Shown here: in pieces, positions 27,601-37,259 of the stretch
Layout of the letters: each line of letters starts with the position of its first letter
Position numbering within the stretch: position 1 is the first letter of the stretch
Source: Watersipora subatra
Taxonomy: Eukaryota; Bryozoa; Gymnolaemata; Cheilostomatida; Watersiporidae
Assembly: GCF_963576615.1 (NCBI RefSeq)
Contig: NC_088708.1
Span: forward strand, 6,882,001-6,946,000
Direction of reading: 5' to 3'
DNA: 64,000 nt
Translations under genes and position numbers: made by a program
The notes under the pieces: model-generated
What the model was told of the DNA's origin: nothing
Databases searched by the model: none
Seen by the model: only the letters and a program-made list of their open reading frames with translations

Positions 27601-30600
27601 GTTGACAACTCCCATAGTTTGACAGCTCCCGTTCCCATCTAAAAATCTGTCTTTTTGAATGCTCACCGCCATCAAGCAAGAGGAGACCCAGATTATGCTA
27701 GCAACAATTTGATATGAACGAGGAATTCATACATCGCTATGAAAATAATGCACATGGCATATTGTGCTGCACACAAACAGAAAAGTTATATAACACCTGG
27801 TTTCCATATCGATTGCGAGACTCCGGCGGCAATATTGCACAGCAAAACACTTGCGACGACGCTAGGCGGCTTATGTGCACATGAAGCTGCATCGCTAATA
27901 ACAACATAAAAATGTTCGCTCACCATGCCATTTCGGTAATGCTGACCTTCACCTGTACAGTGCACTTCGGGAAGGTTTTGCCTGCGGCTTTTCGCGAAAT
28001 TTGAACAGCACTAAACTCTTGCGTTGCCACCGGCAACTACCGATGGACCTCGGCACATAGGTTTTATTTCACCGCTAATAGCTTGCGGTGCTGTCACCAG
28101 TGCTTTGCGACGTATATCGAAACCAGGCTTAAGCGTGCACCATTATAGGCATAGTTCCCATACAGGATGCAAGCAGCTGCGACAGAGACGTGCCACGCTG
28201 AAGGTCATTAAACCGTTATAATGAGCCGCCGGAGAAAATATTACCAAAATGCATTGTACATGTGAAGGTCAGCACTACTGATGTGTGAGATTGCTGTCAG
28301 ACCTCCCTCAGCCAATATGCTATACAAATTAAGTCTTTTGAAAGCAGCCATTGTCAAAATGACCTTGATGCTGTGTAGCAGCCTAGCCAAGCATTAATCA
28401 GCAACGCAGGTTTAGGAGAATTGAAGCCATTCATCCTCATGCTACAGCGTTTTACTGTGTGAGAGTGCCACCAAAGTCTCGTGCCAGATATGGAAACCAG
28501 GCTTTATCATGCTTCAAGGTTAATCAATTGAACTTGTTCTATGAAGAATGTGATGAACCTCAGGTGACTGTTACAATTAAAGAAATGTACTACACATGAC
28601 AGAGTACACATGATCAATCCCATACCTCATAACAATGTGTTGGTACAGTTTACACACTTGATTCAAACTTATAAAATCAATTACTATGGACAACACAATA
28701 AGATACAAATTAGTATAAGTGTGAATGGGTGAAAGAGTTCAATTTGTTGCCGCCTGAAAAACTGACACATGCGATCAATGTGAATTGGTTAGCATTAATG
28801 ATGCGCCTGTGAAATACATGAGGAATTTAAAGATTTAGGAAAACCCGACTTTATAGAACCAATGACTTTATAAGGCAGAATAATACCGTTTGTTAGATCC
28901 CTTGTCGCTACCAACTAATATCAGCACTAAAAGCATTGCGCGTGCCAAACAGTCGGCTCAAAAAATATTTTTTTCAACAAAGCCTGAAGATGGAGTGGCT
29001 ACAACCTTCTGAAACTTCTTTTAACAGAATAACAAATCAAGTAAATGATTTCTACTTGAAGACAGCGAATAATTTCATAAGTAGTTTTTTCAGAGTCGTT
29101 AAAAAGAATTTCTACACCCCAGCTTTCTCTCACAATATAATCGCCGACTGCTGATCATGGGCTCATAATCACAAAGGAACTGTTTATAAAATGATTCCAC
29201 AAAGAAAAAACAATCTGAATGGTGATCAATTTAATTCAATTCCGAGCGATGAAGGTTAGCAACATTTAGTAACAGATGTCATGGATTCAAGTGTGACAAA
29301 TAGTTTACACCTAGAATATGCGTGAGACTTCTTTTTCAAAAATAGTTGGAGTATAATTGTGTACTTTTCTGTTGTTCTGAATACTTGTTAGAATTTTACT
29401 TTATACAGTTATGAACAATGCTAAACATAAAAGAAACTCCAAGTGATTCAAGGTGTCCTTGGGATTATGTAATACATTGAGCTATGAAATGAATTTTACT
29501 AGAAAGCTGTGCAAATCATTGAAAAAGGTAAATAATTGATTCAAATATTAAAATTCTGTAAACCCAAAGTATTGTGAAAGGGTTGATGCGAGGAACACTA
29601 TCTCCAGTCATGTCGCCAAAAGCTTAAAGGTTGACTTGCAACAAAATTCACATTATAGCTATTTGGTATCAAAAGGTTCACCATGTCTTACTCTGCTGTG
29701 TTTTACTCTACAGTTGAACCTTTCAATTCACGTGATAACATCACGTGTCAAAACAACTCCGGCGAGTTGAGTACGTCATCGAAATAAAGGGATTCCAACC
29801 TACGGCGTTTTCGTTATGGCTGCGATTAACTGTTGGTTTTTGAGCTTTTAAGAGCTTGTAATCACATTTCCACATATTTTGCACCTACAACACAGCAGAG
29901 TAAGATTTGGTGAACCTTTTGATACCAAATAACTGTAACGTAAATCTTGTTGCAAGCCAACCATTAAAGAATGTGAATGCAAATCACACTAAATTCACCG
30001 AGTGTGAATATCAACTAGGCATGACTTATAATGTAATCTACTCTTACAATAAGTTACGGTCTTTCACTGCAATGACGAGCATGCCATGTCACCCAAATAA
30101 AGTCCAGTTGGTCTCGACAGCTGTTCTGCTGTTATCACAGCGAATGCCACTAACTACTTTAATAACTCTGTGGTATTTACTAAACACTAGACTAAAGGAA
30201 TGACTTCATAAACAACAACGTTACACATTTACAATTGACTTGACCAACTAATAACTGATATATTACTTATATCTAGAATGATGTTAGTTGAATATCAAAA
30301 AGTAAGCATAATAGAGACATTAAAAGGTTTTAAATGTACAACATTCTCAATCGATTGATGATTTAGCAAATGGCATAAGATGGCGCATACATGGGTCCTG
30401 TAATTGAAATAAAAAACCCTAATGTAATTAAATTTGTTAAAACCTTCATGCCTATTAAACATTTTATGGGGGGGGGGAAACTGAATGAAGCTGAAATCTT
30501 ACGACCAGCTGCGTGGAAATGAAGTAAGTCGACAGATTATGACCAATCCCAATTTACCTCCTGGAAGTGAAGTTGTGAAAGTTGTGAGTCCCTTTAAACG

Positions 30601-33600
30601 TCTGCATGACCTGGTTGACGTTCTCGACCATCTCAACTACAAAATTGAAAATAGTCTTATGGCAAAGAATAAATCAACACGCAGTCATAAGAGGCGATGA
30701 AAGAGGTCAAGCGATGTTATCATAGGTAGCGGACACATGAGGTGATGAGACGTGACAGGTGACGTGACGCGGCAGGTGACGAGACGCGGCAGGTGACGAG
30801 ACGCGGCAGGTGACGAGACGCGGCAGGTGACGAGACGCGGCAGGTGACAAGACAGGTGACGAGACAGGTGACGAAACGCGACAAGTGACGAGACAGGTGA
30901 CGAGATGCGGCAGGTGACGAGACGCGGCAGGTGACAAGACAGGTGATGAGACAGGTGACGAAACGCGACAAGTGACGAGACAGGTGACGAGATGCGGCAG
31001 GTGACGAGACGCGGCAGGTGACGAAACGCGGCAGGCGACGAAACGCGGCAGGTGACCAAACGCGACAGGTGACGGAACGCGAGAGGTGACGAAACGCTAG
31101 AGATGACGAAACGCGAGGTGACGAAACGCGGTAGGTGACGAGACGCGGTAGGTGACGGACGCGGTAGGTGACGAGACGCGGTAGGTGACGAGACACGGTA
31201 GGTGACGAGACACGGTAGGTGACAAGACAAGACAGGTGACAAGACATGGTAGGTGACAGACAAGACATAGTAGGTGACAGACAAGACACGGTAGGTGACA
31301 GACAAGACACGGTAGGTGACAAGACACGGTAGGTGATGAAACACGGTAGGTGACGAGACACGGTAGGTGACAAGAAATGGTAGGTGATGAGAGATGGTAG
31401 GTGATGAGAGATGGTAGGTGATGCATTTTAGTAAAGATGAATCATGGCATGTGATATGTTCTGCTGATATCCTAATGTAGAAAAGACAATATACAGCCCA
31501 AAAATATCATTCTAAAACTTACCTGAAATCCGAAAATCTTCATTTGTTTGCTAAAATAGAAAGAAAAATCCTAAATGGAATTGCTATGAAACAACAGCTT
31601 AGTTTATCACTTGTATTTGCTAACTAAAGGTGCTAATAAACTTTAACCAACCTCTTCCAGTGGCGCAAAGGCAAAAGTCGGACAGAGGTACTCATATGTT
31701 CGGTAGGAACAGTTGTTCTTCGCATCAAAGTTTTTAGTCGCCTTTTTGACAGCAAGCACCTTGATATCAGTTGGAAGATGAGTATTGATCCTTTCCACAA
31801 TGTCCTCCTTATCTAGTCTCATGTAAAATATACCGGTATAAGTAAAACCTGAGAAAACCCACAGAGTACAACTGGCCAGAAGACAAGAATGAGAAAAATC
31901 TTAATTATGATAATGCATAATCTAGTAATGCATTTAAGCCTTAAACGCAGTCGCCAGCAGCATGGAAATAGGAATAAAAATTTTAAAAATACAAATTTTT
32001 TACAGTTACAAAATTAATGAATAGATTGTAGAAACTATAAATGTCAGCAGAGTTGTAATACTACGGATTAAACTTATCAGGAGAGAAAAGACTTGGCCCG
32101 CTGCCGATACTCCCTTGTCTGTTCTGGAAGCACGCTGAAACCACATCTGAAAAATAACGAATACAATGCAAAAAGGCATACAAAGTTTTAACTATATTTT
32201 TATGCAAATACAACAGAGACATGAATACAATATGTCAGAGCTAACCGGGTCCAGACATGAGCAAATGTCATGTTTTAACTCAATTTGTTTTTAATTCAAC
32301 TTGACTATGTTTGTACCCATTACGATTCCAACCACTGATACTCCGTATTAAATTTTGTGCTGACTATATGAATGTTTGACAAGACCTCCCTGAATTTACC
32401 TTAGACATGTCATCCACATGCTCCTGAGTGATAAGGTCTGCCTCGAGAAGAGCTCTGACGAACGCTGCCTCAACAGTAGCGATGTGCGGCTGCTGCGTTC
32501 TACCAAAATACTAGGCACTTTATAGACGGCAGCATATTTTAAATTTATGATTAATTACTATGTAAGTTTCCATACAGTGATAGTGTGGAGACACCTGGAT
32601 GCGCCAGTGCCGAAGTGCTGGGCCGGCAAACAGATCATGTTTCTATAAGGCACTACAGTAGAGCGAGGATTGTGCGATGCCTTATGTCAAGGAATCTCCG
32701 CACATGAAGCACCAGGTAAGCAAAACCTATGCGCGCACAAGTGCGACGCCATTGGTCACTAAGGCCATTTCCATAGCACAAAGATGGCGCATCGCACGGG
32801 TGTTTCACATCCAAACAATGACCCTGAATCATGACAGAATGAAAGTGACACAACTGTTTCCATGATGACATAATGCAGCACCATATGAAGGTGTGTCACC
32901 ACGCTATCGCTCTACGGAAGCTTAGTGAATTATGACACTGCTTTAGCATGGCTAGGGCGGAGGGCCAATCTTGCAAGCAGGGTTGGAAAAAACCACGGTT
33001 TTTATGAAAAGACCAGGTTTTTTGGTTTAAACCGGTTTTTATTATTTTACCAAGGTTTTTGCAATTTTACGTTTAATTAACATCACTTACTATAGCTGCA
33101 TGATTGAGTATTGAACATACATATGTGGAATCATCTATTAAAGATGGTACTGTGGGAGTTTTTATGGGGAAAAAGAGAAAACATGGAAATTTCAGAATGA
33201 GTCTTTAATCAAACATGATCGATGAAATACAGAGCAGAAATCGTATCACATAAAGTGAATATTTTACATACAGCTCTATGTATAAGTAGGAATTTTAATC
33301 CAAGTGATTAGTCGTGTGGTAGTGTAGAGCAGAGCATACTGCAGATGCATTGCTAGTGTTTGGAGCAGTGGCAGATGACTCAACCTCTATCACCTGAATA
33401 AAGCATCACTGTCTAAATTGGTGTTTTCAGCTTGACATTTTGCTACGTTACAAAATAGCATGATTTCAATAAATTCAGATGTTGAAAATTCTTTTTATGC
33501 TGACGAAAATATTTGCTCACAATCTACATAATGACATGTCGACATACTACGCACTACACAGTAGTTGGACATACTACGCACTACACAGTAGTTGGACATA

Positions 33601-36600
33601 CTACGCACTACACAGTAGTTGGACATACTACGCACTACACAGTAGTTGGACATACTACGCACTACACAGTAGTTGGACATACTACGCACTACACAGTAGT
33701 TGGACATACTACGCACTACACAGTAGTTGGACATACTACGCACTACACAGTAGTTGGACATACTACACAGTAGTTGAACATACTACACAGTAGTTGAACA
33801 TACTACACAGTAGTTGGACATACTACACAGTAGTTGGACATACTACACAGTAGTTGGACATACTACACAGTAGTTGGACATACTACACAGTAGTTGGACA
33901 TACTACACAGTAGTTGAACATACTACACAGTAGTTGGACATACTACACAGTAGTTGAACATACTACACAGTAGTTGAACATACTACACAGTAGTTGAACA
34001 TACTACACAGTAGTTGGACATACTACACAGTAGTTGAACATACTACACAGTAGTTGGACATACTACACAGTAGTTGAACATACTACACAGTAGTTGGACA
34101 TACTACACAGTAGTTGAACATACTACACAGTAGTTGGACATACTACACAGTAGTTGGACATACTACACAGTAGTTGGACATACTACACAGTAGTTGGACA
34201 TACTACGTACAACAAGGTATGTCGAAAAGTTGTTATGTAGATGTGATGATAAGTAAAGGATTCACTGTACATAGAGAATACTTATTGAATGAAGATGTAC
34301 TTACTGGACCTGACATCCATGGTAGTTTTTACCACTGTAGACTGTGAGAAGTGCTACCTTCTTTCTTTTTGGTAGCTTTACTGAAGCTTCTTTTCTATCC
34401 TTAATAACAAAAGAACAGTGATAAGAACAGTGATAAGAACAGTGATAAGAACAGTGATAAGAACAGTGATAAGAACAGTGATAACAAATTCCTATCAGCT
34501 TCCGAGCTCAACTTATAAAACTTTCTCATCGTTGGAATATTTTGGGTGCTTTTGGATAAGGTATGCGCAAGGCGTTTAGATTTTAATGGTACACCGTGTG
34601 CTTTCAGGAAAAATACAATTGTTATTGTCTCGGTTGAACAATCATGCATGGTGATGCATCAGTAATAAGTGTAGTCCGGGATCTTTATAAATATTTTAAT
34701 GGTTTTATGCTATGATAGCCTTACACTTACTTTATAACAAGCACATTCCGTGTACTTTGTAACAAGCAGATTCAGTGTATGCTAAAAAGGTTGATTGGAA
34801 TTACCTGTGATGTCTGTCGCACGGTGCTGGAAATGGCTGATAGAAGATAACTCCAAGCTTGTGTATACACTATGGCCAGCCAGAAGGCTTATCGCATACC
34901 TTATCCAGCGATAGATATTTTTTGACAGGGTATGCGTACCAATTATCTATGCATACATCTAGTCTGTATTCGATACTTACATCTAGTCTGTATTTGGTAC
35001 TTACATGTAGTCTGTATTTGGTACTTACATCTAGTCTGTATTTGGTACTTACATCTAGTCTGTATTTGGTACTTACATGTAGTCTGTATTTGGTACTTAC
35101 ATGTAGTCTGTATTTGGTACTTACATGTAGTCTGTATTTGGTACTTACATCTAGTCTGTATTTGGTACTTACATGTAGTCTGTATTTGGTACTTACATCT
35201 AGTTTGTATTTGGTACTTACATGTAGTATGTATTTGATACTTACATGTAGTCTGTATTTGTTACTTACATCTAGTATCATTTAATGTAGATTCTTTGATA
35301 TATGCAAAGAACTATAGTACAGGATTTACATGTAAGTGGAAAAGTAGAAAATTAATAAGTAAACTGGGTAATGTGCTGTTCGCAATACGTACTGATCGAG
35401 GTGTCTGGAACCGACATATTAACCAACTACAAACTCGCCTAGCGTGTCACAAATCATCTGACTATGAGAATGACAGAGCATCACTAGACTCAATAATAAA
35501 CCTGATCAACCAGATCACAGGTGTCCTTTAGTGGGATATTGCCGAAGCCAAGCCATAGGCTACACACACAAAAAAAACAACAAAGGTCCACGTAGTTATG
35601 AGCAAAAGCAAAAGTATCCATCCAAATATCTCACCAATCTGATGAGCAGCACACACAAAAACTAAACCAATCGCCATGATCACCCATCTTGTCAAAATAT
35701 TTCAAGTCTCAAGCCATGTCTTGTACAACTCACCTTATGGTTTCTCAAAACTTGTCTCTTAAGTCCCTATTAATCCGAGACTGTCCGATTGCTGTTTTCT
35801 AAATGGTCGCTGCTAGCCTAGCGTCCTGCTTCAACACCTCAGTAACTATCGGGGCATCGCTGAGTGCTCCCGAACTTTTCCCCGATAGTTTCTGAGGTGT
35901 TGAAGCAGGACGCTAGGCAAGCAACGACCATGTAGAAAACAGCAATCGGACAGTCTCAAATTAATAGGGACTTGAGAGACAAGTTTTGAGAAACCATAAG
36001 GTGAATTGTACAAGACATGACTTGAAACTTGGAATATTTTGACATGATGGGTGGTCCTGTCAATTGGCTTAGTTTTTGTGTGTGCTGCTCCTCGGATTGG
36101 TGAGATATTTGGATGTATACTTTTGTTTTTGCTCATAACTACGTGGACCTTTGTTGTTTTCTGTGTGTAGCCTACGGCTCGGCTTCAGCAATATTCCGCT
36201 AAAGGACACCTGTGAACCAGATCCTACTGAACCTTCAACTGGAGTTACCAGATATCCAGCTAGTTATAAAAAGTGACCTGACTACAGTCCTAAATGATAG
36301 TTGTACTGCTAACACATGTAATTTTAATTAGTAAGGAAGATGCGATACATTTACATGTATCTCTTTTATTGTATTGGTTATGGTTAGTTTCACCATTGTG
36401 TTTTACATTGCGTTTTACATTGCATTTTACATTGTGTCTTACATTGAGTTTTTTTGATTGTCTGACCAGTCCAATTTAACTTGAGCACGCAATGCTGCTC
36501 GCAATAAATGCGATACTACTAAAATTAATACATCGATCAACTAGAAGTAGGAAGGAATAACACAAAAGGTAATACAAACCTTTGATTCATCGACTTTCAC

Positions 36601-36726
36601 TCTTTTGAGGTCTTGACCTAGATCCTCTTGTGCAGGTCTTTTGGAAATCACCTCCGCCAACTGATCACTCATTTTATTAAAGTTCTGAAGTCGACGTGAG
36701 ATAGCTCCAAGTAGACGATTAATCAT
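15616..36726 (-). CDS. PUS1: tRNA pseudouridine synthase 1 (TruA family), complete, 12 coding exons
   Basis: PUS1 converts uridines to pseudouridine in cytosolic and mitochondrial tRNAs and some mRNAs. Coding exons in gene order: 36726-36580, 34399-34305, 32499-32400, 32146-32078, 31822-31652, 31550-31523, 30636-30558, 25045-25000, 24766-24673, 20534-20419, 19306-19232, 15912-15616. They sum to 1317 nt in phase, 438 aa, close to human PUS1. Exon 2 has VYSGKNYHG; exon 4 has [13 protein letters not shown] with catalytic Asp124; exon 5 has [15 protein letters not shown]; exon 7 [11 protein letters not shown]; exon 9 [14 protein letters not shown]; exon 10 [16 protein letters not shown]; exon 11 [13 protein letters not shown]. 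The C-tail is acidic and Ser-rich. The first 18 residues ([18 protein letters not shown]) look like a mitochondrial presequence; Met19 could start a nuclear form with basic patches KRVKV and LPKRKK. The intron between exons 4 and 5 is best read with AT-AC ends. Exon 6 is only 28 nt. Confidence 0.95.
16080..16140. repeat. Short tandem repeat, 19-bp unit, 3 copies (PUS1 intron 11)
   Basis: Copies of ttttacctgccagtatata in tandem; the third has ttgccag. Confidence 0.85.
16895..16990. repeat. Direct repeat of about 48 bp, two copies (PUS1 intron 11)
   Basis: gctgacctttcaaggtcaag through caatcgcccaattggctatg appears twice in tandem with three or four differences. Each copy contains the inverted repeat gacctttcaaggtc. 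Confidence 0.8.
17690..18060. repeat. AT-rich minisatellite, about 23-bp unit (PUS1 intron 11)
   Basis: About 15 copies of taccctatatgtataatata with variable TA dinucleotide runs between them. It is next to the TTAA-family MITE at 18189. Open frames here are artefacts. Confidence 0.9.
18189..19072. mobile_element. TTAA-flanked long-TIR element, copy 1 (PUS1 intron 11)
   Basis: 884 bp. Begins TTAAAGGTTGACTTGCAATA and ends, on the plus strand, GTTGCAAGTAAACCTTTAA. About 130-150 bp at each end are inverted repeats of each other, including TTTGGTATCAAAAGATTCAC and ATTACAAGCTCTTAAAAGCT. No transposase. The interior is in reverse orientation relative to copies 2, 4 and 5. TTAA at both outer ends is consistent with a TTAA target duplication, as in piggyBac-type elements, but the AGGTTGAC terminus is not a typical piggyBac end, so the superfamily is open. 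Confidence 0.85.
21600..23050. other. PUS1 intron 9 sequence with no recognised content
   Basis: Several short stretches look coding-like on the plus strand but carry stops every 10-20 codons. I could not match them to a family. It may be decayed coding or transposon sequence. Confidence 0.3.
23067..23937. mobile_element. TTAA-flanked long-TIR element, copy 2 (PUS1 intron 9)
   Basis: 871 bp, the best-preserved copy: TTAAAGGTTGACTTGCAACA at the left and TTGCAAGTCAACCTTTAA at the right. The TIRs extend inward through CTCTTAAAAGCTCAAAAACG. The interior holds CACGTGAC near 23733. Confidence 0.9.
27796..28501. mobile_element. CCTGGTTTC-type MITE, one complete copy plus an adjoining end (PUS1 intron 7)
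   Basis: The left end at 27796 reads CCTGGTTTCCATATCGATTG; a right end at 28127, reverse complemented, reads CCTGGTTTCGATATACGTCG. A further end, the reverse complement of GCCTGGTTTCCATATC, occurs at 28487-28502, so a second, related copy probably adjoins. The element is markedly GC-richer than its surroundings and has no gene. Confidence 0.6.
29624..29967. mobile_element. TTAA-flanked long-TIR element, copy 3, internally deleted (PUS1 intron 7)
   Basis: 344 bp. Starts TTAAAGGTTGACTTGCAACA and ends TTGCAAGCCAACCATTAA, but most of the interior and part of the left TIR are missing. It keeps the paired sites CACGTGATAACATCACGTG at about 29730-29748. Confidence 0.85.
30735..31425. repeat. 17-bp minisatellite, about 40 copies (PUS1 intron 6)
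   Basis: Unit aggtgacgagacgcggc, grading rightward into aggtgacgagacacggt and then aggtgatgagagatggt. It lies between PUS1 exons 7 and 6, about 100 bp from each. The minus-strand frames (repeats of SPAASRHLP and similar) are artefacts. The left half is much more GC-rich than the window. Confidence 0.95.
32657..32916. mobile_element. Candidate 260-bp MITE (PUS1 intron 2)
   Basis: The ends GTAGAGCGAGGATTGTG and, reverse complemented from the right, GTAGAGCGATAGCGTGG form short imperfect inverted repeats. GC content is higher than in the flanks. No target duplication was recognised. Confidence 0.4.
32979..33075 (+). mobile_element. hAT-like transposon end fragment (PUS1 intron 2)
   Basis: CAGGGTTGGAAAAAACCACG followed by runs of GGTTTTT and TTTAAACCGGTTTTT matches a terminus style common in hAT elements of invertebrates. 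The opposite end was not found, so this is a fragment. Confidence 0.45.
33542..34205. repeat. Two-phase minisatellite: 8 units of 27 bp then 22 units of 20 bp (PUS1 intron 2)
   Basis: From 33542 there are eight perfect copies of acatactacgcactacacagtagttgg. From 33758 the unit loses the internal 7 bases (gcactac) and continues as 22 copies of acatactacacagtagttgg, with g/a alternating at one site. The two phases are sharply separated. Several frames are open by periodicity only. Confidence 0.97.
34425..34487. repeat. 12-bp tandem repeat, 5-6 copies (PUS1 intron 1)
   Basis: Copies of aagaacagtgat, 25 bases upstream of the acceptor of PUS1 exon 2 in gene orientation. Confidence 0.9.
34956..35280. 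repeat. 24-bp minisatellite, about 13 copies (PUS1 intron 1)
   Basis: Unit acatctagtctgtatttggt plus actt, with a c/g alternation at one position (acatgtag versus acatctag). Divisible by three, so frames stay open on both strands without coding meaning. It abuts the Ty3/gypsy fragment. Confidence 0.95.
35286..36331 (+). pseudogene. Ty3/gypsy retrotransposon integrase C-terminal fragment, interrupted by a foldback transposon (PUS1 intron 1)
   Basis: The plus-strand frame before 35515 contains AKNYSTG and later [14 protein letters not shown], the small C-terminal domain of Metaviridae (Ty3/gypsy) integrases (pattern NY..G.KW, then VW.RHI.QL). The frame breaks at the 699-bp foldback element and continues after it from 36223 to a stop at 36331. 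The upstream part of pol is absent and replaced by a tandem array. A defunct fragment antisense to PUS1. Confidence 0.7.
35516..36214. mobile_element. Foldback transposon, 699 bp, with 8-bp target duplication
   Basis: Two arms of about 335 bp (35516-35854 and 35880-36214) are near-perfect inverted repeats around a 25-base loop. The termini are CACAGGTGTCCTTTAG and its complement. AACCAGAT flanks both sides (35508-35515 and 36215-36222) as a perfect 8-bp duplication, compatible with hAT-type integration. No transposase. The arms are about 90-95% identical by eye, so the insertion is fairly young. Confidence 0.93.
36390..36455. repeat. Short 14-bp tandem repeat, 4-5 copies
   Basis: gttttacattgcat and close variants, 85 bp from the donor of PUS1 exon 1. 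Confidence 0.8.
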
Positions 36727-36734
36727 AACCTTAT

Positions 36735-37250
36735 TCTAAAACAGTAACGGTTACACAAAATGACTGCTTTGTGACAAGAAGTGTAACATAGATATTTCGT
36801 CAAGTAATAAATATGCACAGATTTTGCTTATCATGTAACAAAACGTCCTCCATACATTCTGATGCATCCAAATGTAAGTTGATGCAGTCATACTTTGACA
36901 TATGAGCTCAATGCATTCTGGGACTGAACTCGTATGCCAACTTTCTCGTATCTCAAAGCAATATTTCCTATATAAAATAACTAAATACAATTTAATCCCT
37001 GCTCACACTATGAAAAACCACTTAAAACAGGACATTACGATGGAAAAATGTGTTTTTAATTGTTGTAATTCCCTAACTATGCTCACAAAGTGACAAATAC
37101 CTATTTGGTAGCTATAATCTGCAATAAAACGTAGCATTACTATGAACAGTACTGTATGAAGTTCTTACCTTCGAGATAGACGCAGTGGCTAATGGCAGTG
37201 TAAGAGAGACTTAACAGCAACTTGTTTGGTACACTAGACTTTTGTGACGC
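36735..37250 (-). promoter_or_regulatory. PUS1: Probable PUS1 5' UTR intron, non-coding first exon and promoter side
   Basis: A good acceptor (ttttag) lies at 36736, ten bases before the PUS1 ATG. Upstream, a sequence ending CTATCTCGAAG at 37169 is followed by a good donor (gtaagaac). This suggests a short non-coding first exon running left from about 37250 to 37169. It contains a short upstream ORF starting MLRSVTK and ending in TAG. The transcription start itself is not visible. Confidence 0.45.
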
Positions 37251-37259
37251 TGCGTAACA

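Noticed and set aside
29907-30203. A 98-codon plus-strand gene
   Set aside because: Starts inside the TIR of TTAA element copy 3 and shows no recognisable protein feature.
30485-30700. A 71-codon plus-strand gene
   Set aside because: Antisense shadow of PUS1 exon 7, which encodes [11 protein letters not shown] on the minus strand.
30685-31426. Overlapping 217-219-codon frames on the minus strand
   Set aside because: 17-bp minisatellite in a PUS1 intron; repeated sequence gives long frames with no protein signature.
4895-34205. CRISPR-like arrays (regular repeats at 5.8, 10.7 and 33.5 kb)
   Set aside because: Head-to-tail tandem repeats with no unique spacers, in an animal genome with introns.
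33479-35284. Frames of 86-141 codons in three frames and both strands
   Set aside because: Products of the 27/20-bp and 24-bp arrays.
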